The position numbers and the translations under genes were made by a program. From contig JAJFUV010000048.1 in NCBI GenBank assembly GCA_021372245.1, positions 1 through 49,594 on the forward strand: a stretch of DNA of 49,594 bases, written 5' to 3'. Shown here one piece after another: positions 24,118 to 32,862 of the stretch (positions are counted from its first letter, which is position 1; every line of letters begins with the position of its first letter). The notes beneath the pieces were generated by a model, which worked only from the letters and a program-made list of their open reading frames with translations, was not told the DNA's origin and searched no databases. This DNA comes from Terriglobales bacterium. GTDB lineage: Bacteria; Acidobacteriota; Terriglobia; Bryobacterales; Bryobacteraceae.

Positions 24118-25248
24118 TCAAATCTGTTTAGAATCAACGTGGCGGATCGCGTTTCGCACGAGCAGCATATCTGCCGTGGCTGGCCCGTCACACGGCCAAC
24201 AATGAAAGAGACCGAGAGGATCGCCGTCCACGGCCACTTCCGCTGCCAGATTGCACAATTCTCGAAGCGCACCCTCGAACGAACTCGCATCGATACCGTA
24301 AGCCGGCATGAGTCCATCAGAAGCTGGCGTGAGACCCTTGCGGACCAGGGCCAATGTCGACCCATCCCACTGAATGTAGGTGTCGAGGCGTATGCTCACC
24401 TCGTCGATCAGGAAAGGGAACCTCTCAACGTCGGATGGCGTCAGTCGCCGCGGGGGAGTCTCCATGCGAAATAGCGGGGCGATCCTTTCCGTCCAGTTGC
24501 GATCAATCCACTTCCAGGCAGCTTCCAGTTCTGCCCCTGCCAGCTTGCCATCGGCCCGAGCCACAGCCTCCGGCCGCCCGGTTCGAAACTCGAACCGTTC
24601 AATCAGCGCTCTTGCCAAGTTGCAGGCCATACGGGGCTTCTGAACCGCATAGGCGGCCACCGTTTCCCAATCCACAGAATCGTATTCTTCACCGCGTTGG
24701 AGCCAAGGCTGAATTTCGCGATAATCGCCATCATCGCCGGGGACCCATCGAAGTGCGCCCCCGCTGGTTCGCTCGTAGATATTCCCGCCGCACGCGTCTT
24801 CGATGATGTCGGGACCGTTCAGTGGAGATATGGACTGATGGGTAGTCACAGTCCGGTCGGAGATGTCGCTCGCCTGAACACGGCGGAACTCTCGATCAGT
24901 GAAGTCCAACAACTTCATCGAGAGTGCGGCCCGCGCCGCGGCGGTGGCCACATAGGCGCGCGGGTTCTTGGTATCGCGCCAGCGTTGCTCCGAGAGGACC
25001 TTGGCAACGGCGGGCTGATAGCATGTCCGCAGGTTCAGCAGCGCTAATACCTCGTCCCAGGCTTGCCGGTTCACCTCATATACCGGGCTGGCAACGGCTC
25101 GCTCGAAGATAGAGAGTACTTGATCCGGGCGCGATTCAGCTTGAGGTGAAGGCTCCGGTCGACTCCATCCCAAGGGCATCCCCCCACGCGTTCTTCTCGG
25201 AGGTCGCTGGTATCGAGGTGGTTGTGTAAGCCCGCTTCCTGAATTCAT
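24118..25248 (-). CDS. Unknown protein, smaller member of a tandem paralogue pair
   Basis: A 376-residue protein, apparently the first gene of the minus-strand early region. It is alignable over its full length with the product of 22477-23790: an N-terminal basic Pro/Arg stretch (PPRYQRPPRRTRGG), then LSIFERAVASPVYEVNRQAW, NPRAYVATAAARAALSMKLL, PWLQRGEEYDSVDW, AAWKWIDRNW and IQWDGSTLALVRKG. No catalytic motif stands out. The N-terminus is basic enough to bind nucleic acid. Proteins of this kind appear to recur in acidobacterial mobile elements, from memory; function is unknown. Confidence 0.6.
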   Translation of the reverse strand: MNSGSGLTQPPRYQRPPRRTRGGMPLGWSRPEPSPQAESRPDQVLSIFERAVASPVYEVNRQAWDEVLALLNLRTCYQPAVAKVLSEQRWRDTKNPRAYVATAAARAALSMKLLDFTDREFRRVQASDISDRTVTTHQSISPLNGPDIIEDACGGNIYERTSGGALRWVPGDDGDYREIQPWLQRGEEYDSVDWETVAAYAVQKPRMACNLARALIERFEFRTGRPEAVARADGKLAGAELEAAWKWIDRNWTERIAPLFRMETPPRRLTPSDVERFPFLIDEVSIRLDTYIQWDGSTLALVRKGLTPASDGLMPAYGIDASSFEGALRELCNLAAEVAVDGDPLGLFHCWPCDGPATADMLLVRNAIRHVDSKQI

Positions 25249-25683
25249 CTCGGGAACCCTTTGGTCGTGATGAGACTCCGTTCGGCGGTCGGGTTGGCGC
25301 CGAGTGGAAGCTGATACCGGATGGACCTGGTGAAGTCTGTTGGCAAAGGCGTTGCCGATTTCATACCGTTTTGACCGTGCCTCCCGGCGCTGTCTTACGA
25401 TTTCAGTTTACGGCACTGCAAGCGAACTCGCAAACATTTTGACGTCTTCCCGTAATCTGGCGATGGGCTTCGGGCGATGGCGGACCGAAATGCGTCAGGG
25501 CGTTGGAATATGTGCAGCTTGTTTGGGCTGGCACCGCTCTCACTGACGTGGGCGGCCTTGTCTGGTATTCATTCTGTTAAACTACGGGGTCGAACGAGCA
25601 GTCCATATCATTCATGAAGGACTGTGCTCGAGTCGGGAAAACCTTGGTCCTTGCACTAGGCACACGATAGCGGATGCACGACA
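25249..25683. other. Divergent control region between early genes and DISARM operon
   Basis: No gene is called here; a 68-codon frame at 25340-25546 lacks a good start signal. The stretch separates the minus-strand early genes from the plus-strand defence genes and should hold promoters for both. One promoter-like pair on the plus strand is listed separately. Confidence 0.45.
25371..25401 (+). promoter_or_regulatory. Candidate sigma-70-type promoter for the DISARM operon
   Basis: TTGACC (25371-25376) and TACGAT (25396-25401) are separated by 19 bp, a long but tolerated spacer. The methyltransferase start lies 283 bp downstream of the -10, which leaves a long leader. Sequence match alone; weak call. 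Confidence 0.25.
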
Positions 25684-27141
25684 ATGACACTGCCACCACC
25701 CGAGTGCAACGTCTACACTCCCTCGCAACTGGCAGCCGCGATGATCCAGGCTCTCGAGCCGACACCACTTGATTACTGGCTCGATCCCTGTATTGGTCCT
25801 GGCGCGTTCGTTGCACGCCTTCGCGAAGAAGGCATCAGCCAGGACAGGATCGTCGGTGTGGACATTGACCCCAGTGCGGGCGAGGAGGATCAATCTGCGA
25901 CCACCGTCCGGGGGGTGGATTTCTTCCAGTGGTGCACACAGACCAAACAGCGGTTTACGAAGATTGTCGCGAATCCCCCCTATGTAGCCATCTGCAAGCT
26001 TCATCCTGATCTACGGCAATCCCTCATTTCTTTCGGTGGAACAGCGGATGCATCTTTTGCGCCGCGTTCCAACTACTGGTGTGCGTTCCTAGCAGCCTCC
26101 CTCCGGCTTCTCGCGGACAAAGGAAACCTGGCCTTTGTACTTCCGGCCGCTTGGGACTACGCCCAGTACGCTGCCAATGTCAGGCAGGCTGTTCTTCGGC
26201 AGTTCCAGTCCGTCGCCATTCACCGGTGCATGGAGCCGCTCTTCACGCATGTTCGCGAAGGCTGTGTGGTGTTAGTCGCCAAGGGATACCGGGGCGATCC
26301 CAGTGTCTCGGTGCGCATCGACCATGCGACATCACAGGGGCTGATCAGCGCGCTAACGTCTGGCGTGGCATTACGGGAGAATCGACACGATGAGCCCACG
26401 CCAAGCGATGGATGTCTAACTTCATTTTCAGAGTTGTATGGAGTCAATATCGGGTGCGTCACTGGAGATGCCCGGTACTTTCTCCTCACGGAATCCGATC
26501 GCACGCGACTGAGCCTTCCGTTTGGGTCCGTCCGACCAGTGCTATCGAGGGCCCGTCAACTGACGACCGCGTACATGACCTCTGCGGAATGGAGCCATTT
26601 GCTGAGAGCGGATGAGCGCGTGTGGCTGTTTAGCCCGACGTCAACAGCCCTGGGGCAAGAGGCGGTGCGGTCTTATCTTCAGCACGGTGAGAAGGTCTGT
26701 AATCTCGCGGGATACAAGCTGAGCCGCCGCGAACCGTGGTATTCGTTGCCGGACATCAGGGGGGATGCGATCGGTTTCTTGAGCGGCATGACGAAGCTCG
26801 GACCATGGATTTGTTTCCGCAGCAAGCGCGGACTGGCAGCGACCAATACGCTCTATCTCCTCACGTCCAAAACAAAGATGCCTATGGACGAGCGCGCTGC
26901 CTGGGCGCTGGCTTTGCTCTCCTCACCGGTTCGCCGACAATACAGCGAAATAGCCCGGCGGTATCCTGACGGCCTGACAAAGCTCGAGCCCCACGATATC
27001 CATTCCCTTCGGTTGCCGACTCCGATCAGGACCAAGGGGGCCCGTGAATCGTATGAGCGGGCCATCGACCATCTCACCTCCGGAGCGGTGGCCAAGGCTG
27101 TCGCGATTGCCAACCGATTTGTGGAGCTTCCATGCTCATAG
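25684..27141 (+). CDS. DISARM-associated N6-adenine DNA methyltransferase (M.TaqI-like)
   Basis: A 485-residue class I methyltransferase. Motif I DPCIGPGAF lies near residues 34-42, the acidic turn VDIDPS near 58-63 and catalytic NPPY at 97-100, so it should methylate adenine N6 (N4-cytosine is less likely). The order of motifs and the C-terminal specificity-like region (~250-480) match the gamma/M.TaqI type. It opens a run of overlapping genes ending in DrmC, so it is the likely self-marking enzyme of the locus. It is much shorter than the usual class 1 DISARM DrmMI and is not a 5-methylcytosine enzyme like class 2 DrmMII. Confidence 0.82.
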   Translation: MTLPPPECNVYTPSQLAAAMIQALEPTPLDYWLDPCIGPGAFVARLREEGISQDRIVGVDIDPSAGEEDQSATTVRGVDFFQWCTQTKQRFTKIVANPPYVAICKLHPDLRQSLISFGGTADASFAPRSNYWCAFLAASLRLLADKGNLAFVLPAAWDYAQYAANVRQAVLRQFQSVAIHRCMEPLFTHVREGCVVLVAKGYRGDPSVSVRIDHATSQGLISALTSGVALRENRHDEPTPSDGCLTSFSELYGVNIGCVTGDARYFLLTESDRTRLSLPFGSVRPVLSRARQLTTAYMTSAEWSHLLRADERVWLFSPTSTALGQEAVRSYLQHGEKVCNLAGYKLSRREPWYSLPDIRGDAIGFLSGMTKLGPWICFRSKRGLAATNTLYLLTSKTKMPMDERAAWALALLSSPVRRQYSEIARRYPDGLTKLEPHDIHSLRLPTPIRTKGARESYERAIDHLTSGAVAKAVAIANRFVELPCS

Positions 27142-29446
27142 GCTTGCCCCACTTTTGCATCCCACCGTTCGTCTCCTGCGGCGAACCTCGGGACGCGGGG
27201 AGTGGTCTGCCGTGGCAACGGTAGTCACGGTCACAGATACGCCACAGCTTGGTAGTATCGACGAAGCCCTCGGCCCGTTAATCGACGTCGCGGAATCCGC
27301 TGTCGCAGCCCGCTTGAGAATCCCGGTCCTGTCGTTATGGTCCCGCCTGCCTTACCTTGCGCTTTTCGCCTCCCATCTGCATTTGCGCTGGCCAGGCGCA
27401 GTGAAGTCCCTACCGCTCAACCCGCGCATCGGGATCTTCCCGTTTTTCGCCTCCGACATGGAACTGCTTTCCCGACCGCTCTATCGTGTCTCGTCTGCCC
27501 AGACAGCACGCCAAGCGGCACGGATGAGGCGGTTTTCACGGGAGGTAAGTGCGAAAGGCGACCTCTATCCTCCGGACTGGGAACAAGCCGTCGATCGCAG
27601 GCGGAACAAACTTGAACATCTGGTGCTGCCGGCTTCCTCCTTCGTGTCCATCGACCATGTCGATGACTCCGGTGATATCAAACCTGGACACAGGAAGGTC
27701 ATCGGGCGCTTTGCCCCGCGCGGAGAGGTGCGTCCCCGCCTGCTTGTTCCTGGACGGGTAGAAGTAACCCGACATCTCGTTCGTGCCTTTAGCGACCTGG
27801 ATCTGCTGCTGGTCAACGCCCAGAATATCCGTGGGCGCCGTCTCGCCGCTTCCATTGCGTATTTTCTAAGCGAACTCTCGCCATCAGTTCCGACATTGAT
27901 AGTCGCCTCCAGCCCGGCAGATTTGATATTTGCGCAGGTGCTCGATCCGCATTCGAGTAATCCGGTACTCGTTTCTTCCGCCGGGGCCACGCCCGAATTG
28001 AGTGTGAAGCCCGTAAACAAGGACAGGCCCCTTCTCGAAAGCCAGTTCTGTTTTGCGACCGATGGCTTGGCGCAGAAATCCGAGCTCCTGAGCCGCGTTG
28101 TGGCTCAAGCCGAGCGAACATGGTGGGCAACACGGCAGTCGCTTTCAATCGATATTCCCCCCGAGGCCGCGACTTTCGAGAACCTCTATGCCGACATGCT
28201 GACGCGCACGCCAGACGCCGAGCTCGAACTCCTGGAACAGGCAAGGCAACTGATAGCTCGCGAGGCGCGTAACCACAGTATCCGCAGTGAACGGCGCGAT
28301 GCGGTCGTCTCGTCGGTTGTCCATGAGGCTCAGGCGCGCACGTTTCTCGTCATCGTGCGCTCCGACGCGGCCGCCGAGCATATCAAGGACGCGCTCGCCG
28401 CGTCCCTCGATGTGGCCAACGCCGATTTTTCCGCTCTGGGCATTGATGTCGTGAGCGCCTTCGGGGCGTGGCCCAGCACGTCATATGAGGCCTGTGTTAC
28501 CGCCGGGTATTTTGGGACGAGTACTCTCGACATGATATTCGCCGCCGGACCTCGCAAGGCCGTTATGATCGTTGACCCCATCGAGGCGCGCATCGCCGTG
28601 TGGGACATTGAAAGGCGGTTCTGTGGAGTTCCGGGGCTACCGACGAAGGTTGCAGCAGCGCTTCGCTCCTTCTCGGCGACGCTTGAATCTTTCGCGTCAC
28701 CTTCTGCCGAGCCGATCTCGCTTTCCTCACTCTTTGGTGAAGGAAGACACTACTCCGGAGCCGCCGTCCCTTACACCGGCACGGCGGAATACGTGTGTAT
28801 CTGCTTTACCGACGGATCGATGCGGCAGGTATCCGCCAACGCACGCTTTGAAGTCCTGGGGCGGAAGCTGCTCCAGCTCAAGAATGTTGCCGCCAAGGAT
28901 CTGCACATGGGCGACCAGGTCGTCATACTCAAGGATGACGAGCGTGCAGCATTTTCCGAGCGACTCTTGCATGTCCTGGATCAAGGACGGTTCCTTCGCG
29001 ATAGGCAAGCCCGTTCGACGTGGCTTACGACCCTTAGTGCGATACGCTCCAACAATCGGATTTCAGTTGCCGAAATACGCAAACGCATGGAGTCCAACGG
29101 AATCTGTATCGATCCGACTACCATTCGCACCTGGCTGCGATTAGGGCCAGACGACACATGCGCTGTTCCGGAGCGAGAGGACGTCTTTCTGGCCTTTGCG
29201 CGGGCCGTGGACATGGCACTCCCCAAGGAAGTGCTTAGCGAATGGTTCGTGGGCATTAACAAGCTGCGCATTAATCACCGCCGCATCGGGCGTGAATTGG
29301 TTCGGGCCATTCGGGGCGCCTATTTCTCGAGGCTTGATCCCGTTTCGATTGCCAAAATGGAACGCGAATGGGGCCTGGAAGCTAAAGTACTCCTTGAGGC
29401 TGCGCAGGTCACAACGGTCGACAACGTAATTCCTTTAAGCCACTGA
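27119..29446 (+). CDS. drmE: DrmE-like DISARM protein
   Basis: The frame is open from 27044, which would overlap the methyltransferase gene by 98 bp. A TTG at 27119 reduces this to 23 bp and gives 775 residues; the true start is uncertain. Size and position, directly upstream of the DrmA helicase, fit class 2 DrmE. Residues ~400-520 look like a degenerate helicase C-lobe (FLVIVRSDAAAEHI, then GYFGTSTLDMIFAAG and KAVMIVDPIEA). A helical, HTH-like C-terminus follows (SVAEIRKRMESNG, LRINHRRIGRELVRAI). No intact Walker A is seen. The DrmE name rests on context plus general resemblance. Confidence 0.65.
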   Translation: MWSFHAHRLAPLLHPTVRLLRRTSGRGEWSAVATVVTVTDTPQLGSIDEALGPLIDVAESAVAARLRIPVLSLWSRLPYLALFASHLHLRWPGAVKSLPLNPRIGIFPFFASDMELLSRPLYRVSSAQTARQAARMRRFSREVSAKGDLYPPDWEQAVDRRRNKLEHLVLPASSFVSIDHVDDSGDIKPGHRKVIGRFAPRGEVRPRLLVPGRVEVTRHLVRAFSDLDLLLVNAQNIRGRRLAASIAYFLSELSPSVPTLIVASSPADLIFAQVLDPHSSNPVLVSSAGATPELSVKPVNKDRPLLESQFCFATDGLAQKSELLSRVVAQAERTWWATRQSLSIDIPPEAATFENLYADMLTRTPDAELELLEQARQLIAREARNHSIRSERRDAVVSSVVHEAQARTFLVIVRSDAAAEHIKDALAASLDVANADFSALGIDVVSAFGAWPSTSYEACVTAGYFGTSTLDMIFAAGPRKAVMIVDPIEARIAVWDIERRFCGVPGLPTKVAAALRSFSATLESFASPSAEPISLSSLFGEGRHYSGAAVPYTGTAEYVCICFTDGSMRQVSANARFEVLGRKLLQLKNVAAKDLHMGDQVVILKDDERAAFSERLLHVLDQGRFLRDRQARSTWLTTLSAIRSNNRISVAEIRKRMESNGICIDPTTIRTWLRLGPDDTCAVPEREDVFLAFARAVDMALPKEVLSEWFVGINKLRINHRRIGRELVRAIRGAYFSRLDPVSIAKMEREWGLEAKVLLEAAQVTTVDNVIPLSH

Positions 29447-29451
29447 CCCCT

Positions 29452-32400
29452 ATGATTGACGATCGGACATTTAACGCGTTCTCCCGAGCTTTGGCTGAAC
29501 AGATTCGGCAACGTGCGAAGGGCCTCGACGACGAAAGCTCGCGGATCGTCAATACGCGGCCAGGAGAGCACATCCTGGCTGGCTTTCTCACTCCCCGGCC
29601 AGCGCCGAATCGGCAGGCTGTTGACCATGACGCCGATAATGACGACCTACCGCGCGACTCTGCGTTCGAGTTGCGGGCTCTTGGGCTCGAGTGGCTCGCA
29701 GATCGTGACGCCCTGTCGCATCTTGCCTCCCTGTCCGCGTCCGTTTCCCTGAATCTGTACCTCCGCTGCACTCCCAGCTTTGCAGAGCAAAAGAACTTCG
29801 GCTCCTGGCGTCGCGAGCACAACGCCGGGGATGGCCCCGTCCAGAAAGGTCAGCCCGTGATTGCCGCCTGGCGGCGTATAGAGGTGCCGGGATTCTCGCT
29901 CGAGGTACCCGTCCCCGAGCTCCTCCGCGACCGACGAGAACGAATCGACATTTCGCGTTTTCTGGTCGTGCCTACAGCCAGCCTGCCGTCTGATATCTAC
30001 TCAGCACGCCGCGCCGTGCTCCTAAGCGAGAACGACTGCGAGACAGCGGCCGCCTTTGCCACGGCAGTAGAACGCGCGCGTACACAGCCATTTGCGTCGT
30101 TTTGGCGGGCATTCCTGGACATCCGCCTCATCAGCGTGCCCACCGAACCTTCCCTGGTGAGACTCGCGCTCCGAGTCGTCAACGATACGCCGGAACCCGG
30201 CAAGGCCCAAACTGACTTCCTGGATGCCAACCTGTACGCCGTCAGGCTCTCGGTCGCTGTCCCGAAGGCAGTACACCGTCCGACCATCTTCCAGGAACTT
30301 CCGGCAAGTTTCAGGTACGACCGGCGCATGCCCGGTGTCGGCATCGACTCGCACGTCGAGGTGCAGGACGACGATACGATGCTTCGCCTCTGTGCGGAAA
30401 GCTTACCGCTGACGGAAACGCCCCGCCTTGAGGCTCGTGAATTTCCCGATGCCGACCCGAGCTTCGCCGCACTCAGCACCAGCCCCGTGCCAGTGCTGGA
30501 CGCCCTCGTCCATCACATGGAGGATTACGATCGAAACCAATGGGCGGACAAGCTTAAGACGCTTTCCGGTGTCGAGTTAGGGGACGCAAACAGTTCACGG
30601 AAAGACTTCGAAAAGGAAATAGCCCGTTTCAAGAAGGGTGTGACGCTCCTCAAGAATCCGGCCTTCCACACTGTGCGGCAAGCGTTCCTGCTGATGAATG
30701 AGGCGATGCAGCGGGCCAGCAAAAGCCATAAGCGATGGCGGCTGTTCCAAATCATCTTCATTGTTTCGCTGCTACCCGAACTTGCCGCGCGCGAATATCC
30801 GGAGCTCGCCACCAACGAAGACGGCCTGGTGGACCTGCTTTGGTTCGCTGCCGGCGGCGGCAAGACCGAGGCTTTCATGGGGATCATTCTCTGGCAGGTT
30901 TTCTTTGACCGGCTTCGCGGAAAGCAATTTGGCAACGCGGCGTTCGTCCGGTTCCCTTTGCGGCTACTGACGTTCCAGCAACTCCAGCGCCTAGCCGGAG
31001 CCCTGGCCTCGGCCGAGTTGGTACGGAAAGAGAACCACCTGAAGGGTGCCCGCTTTAGCATCGGCTACCTGGTCGGCAGCACGGTCACTCCCAATGCCAT
31101 TGATGACGAACTGCACAAGAGGTTCTCGCAGCACGGTCTCGATCCCAAGTACAAACGCATATTCAAGTGCCCCTTTTGCGAAAGCGAGACTTCAATCCGC
31201 TATGAGCCGAGCTTGCGGCTCATCGAACATCACTGTGGCAACGCACAGTGCCCTGGCGGAAAAGAGCGGCTGCCGGTTTATGTCACAGATCAAGATATCT
31301 ACCGCTACCTCCCGACCGTCATAGTCTCTACCGTCGATAAGCTCGCGTTGCTGGGCCAGAATCACAGGTTTTCCAATTTCTTCGGACGCATCCACCTCAT
31401 CTGCGGCAAACACGGCGCGAGCTTTGGCAAATCGAACGAGCTCTGTGACGCTGCCAAGCAGAGCGCTGACGGCGAACACCCGCTGAATTGCGGCGGCGTT
31501 CCGATCTACTACGGACCCTTCCACGATCCAGCGCCGTCAATTCTGGTTCAGGATGAACTTCACCTACTCAACGAGGAGCTCGGCACTTTCGACGCCCACT
31601 ACGAGACCGGGGTGATGGCCCTTGCCCGAAGCCTCAGCGCCAAGCCGTGGAAGATCATCGGCGCGACCGCGACTATCCAGGAGTTCGAGCGACAAGCATG
31701 GGAGTTGTACCTGCGCGGTTCGCGGCAGTTTCCTGCACACGGGCCCGCCGCCGATGACTCCTTCTATTACCTTCCTTCCGTCGAGAAGACCGGGCGCATC
31801 TTCATCGGCTTGTTGGGCGTTGGCCGGAAACACACACCGGCGGTCACAAAAGCCCTATCGATCTTCTACCAACAAGTACAAAAAGCGCGAGAGGTGATTC
31901 TCAACGATCCCGCGAGGGCTTCTTCGGACTATGGGATTCCCAACATCAGCCAGGCGGAACGGCGGGACCTGCTCTTCCTCTATGAACTGGCTCTCACCTA
32001 TGTGCTCACACGAAAAGGCTCGGACCAAGTGGCAGAGGCGATTGAATCGCGGGTGCGCAAGGAGTTGCAGGAAACCTCCCCTCAACATGGTGAATTGATT
32101 ATCGAGATGTTCAACGGTGGCGTGGATGTATCGCAAATGATCGCCGCGATGGACGAACTAAAGACGATGACCAGTGACGCCGATCCAGGCTCGCGAACAC
32201 GCGGCATCGTCACCACGAACATCATCGGCCACGGCGTCGACGTGGACCGGTTCAATGTCATCGTATTCGCAGGTTTCACCCGGCTTGTGGCCGAGTACAT
32301 CCAGGCTTCCGCCCGTGTCGGCCGCCGGTTCCCTGGTCTCTCACTATTCGTGCCCACGCCGCAAAGCGAGCGGGATCGCAGTATCTTCGACCGTTTTGCC

Positions 32401-32862
32401 AAGTTTCATCAATATCTTGACCGTTTGGTTGATCCTGCCGCAGTCACGCGCTGGCCGGAACCGGCCATGCGCCGCACCGTGCCGGGCCTGCTCTGCGGCT
32501 ATCTCATGGGTGTCGCTTCGTCCTTCTTGGGACGCCCCCTGGCCACAGTGGAGGCAGTGCACAGTTCACACGGCGACGCGAATGCCGGCGCACTGACCCA
32601 GGATGAGATCGTTAAGTGGATGATCGATGCCTACGGGTGCGAGCACGCACCGTCACGGCAGAAATACCAAGAAAAACTTACGCTCGAAACGAAGAATAAA
32701 TTCAGCGCCATCGTCAACTCCACACTGCAGCAGGGTAGGCACCGGCCGCTGGGCAAGTTCCTGAATGCGATGAATAGCCTAAGGGACGTTGATGAGCCGG
32801 CTTACATCCGCGTTGGAAACTCCGAAGAGGTCAAGGCGCTCAAGAGGCTGATCGATGGCTGA
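29452..32862 (+). CDS. drmA: DrmA, DISARM superfamily 2 helicase
   Basis: A 1136-residue SF2 helicase. Walker A is WFAAGGGKTEA with the lysine at 471. STVDKLALLG, Walker B DELH at 701-704, motif III GATAT, and the C-lobe (TTNIIGHGVDVDRFNV, then YIQASARVGRRFPG near 948-961) follow. A zinc-ribbon-like CPFC...CGNAQC lies near 572-605. The long N-terminal region (~1-440) is the family-typical extension. In DISARM, DrmA works with DrmB as the core that recognises or moves along incoming DNA. It starts 6 bp after DrmE and overlaps DrmB by 8 bp, so expression is tightly coupled. Confidence 0.88.
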   Translation: MIDDRTFNAFSRALAEQIRQRAKGLDDESSRIVNTRPGEHILAGFLTPRPAPNRQAVDHDADNDDLPRDSAFELRALGLEWLADRDALSHLASLSASVSLNLYLRCTPSFAEQKNFGSWRREHNAGDGPVQKGQPVIAAWRRIEVPGFSLEVPVPELLRDRRERIDISRFLVVPTASLPSDIYSARRAVLLSENDCETAAAFATAVERARTQPFASFWRAFLDIRLISVPTEPSLVRLALRVVNDTPEPGKAQTDFLDANLYAVRLSVAVPKAVHRPTIFQELPASFRYDRRMPGVGIDSHVEVQDDDTMLRLCAESLPLTETPRLEAREFPDADPSFAALSTSPVPVLDALVHHMEDYDRNQWADKLKTLSGVELGDANSSRKDFEKEIARFKKGVTLLKNPAFHTVRQAFLLMNEAMQRASKSHKRWRLFQIIFIVSLLPELAAREYPELATNEDGLVDLLWFAAGGGKTEAFMGIILWQVFFDRLRGKQFGNAAFVRFPLRLLTFQQLQRLAGALASAELVRKENHLKGARFSIGYLVGSTVTPNAIDDELHKRFSQHGLDPKYKRIFKCPFCESETSIRYEPSLRLIEHHCGNAQCPGGKERLPVYVTDQDIYRYLPTVIVSTVDKLALLGQNHRFSNFFGRIHLICGKHGASFGKSNELCDAAKQSADGEHPLNCGGVPIYYGPFHDPAPSILVQDELHLLNEELGTFDAHYETGVMALARSLSAKPWKIIGATATIQEFERQAWELYLRGSRQFPAHGPAADDSFYYLPSVEKTGRIFIGLLGVGRKHTPAVTKALSIFYQQVQKAREVILNDPARASSDYGIPNISQAERRDLLFLYELALTYVLTRKGSDQVAEAIESRVRKELQETSPQHGELIIEMFNGGVDVSQMIAAMDELKTMTSDADPGSRTRGIVTTNIIGHGVDVDRFNVIVFAGFTRLVAEYIQASARVGRRFPGLSLFVPTPQSERDRSIFDRFAKFHQYLDRLVDPAAVTRWPEPAMRRTVPGLLCGYLMGVASSFLGRPLATVEAVHSSHGDANAGALTQDEIVKWMIDAYGCEHAPSRQKYQEKLTLETKNKFSAIVNSTLQQGRHRPLGKFLNAMNSLRDVDEPAYIRVGNSEEVKALKRLIDG

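Noticed and set aside
25340..25546. 68-codon open frame between early genes and DISARM
   Set aside because: No start signal and no protein-like features; it overlaps the likely promoter region.
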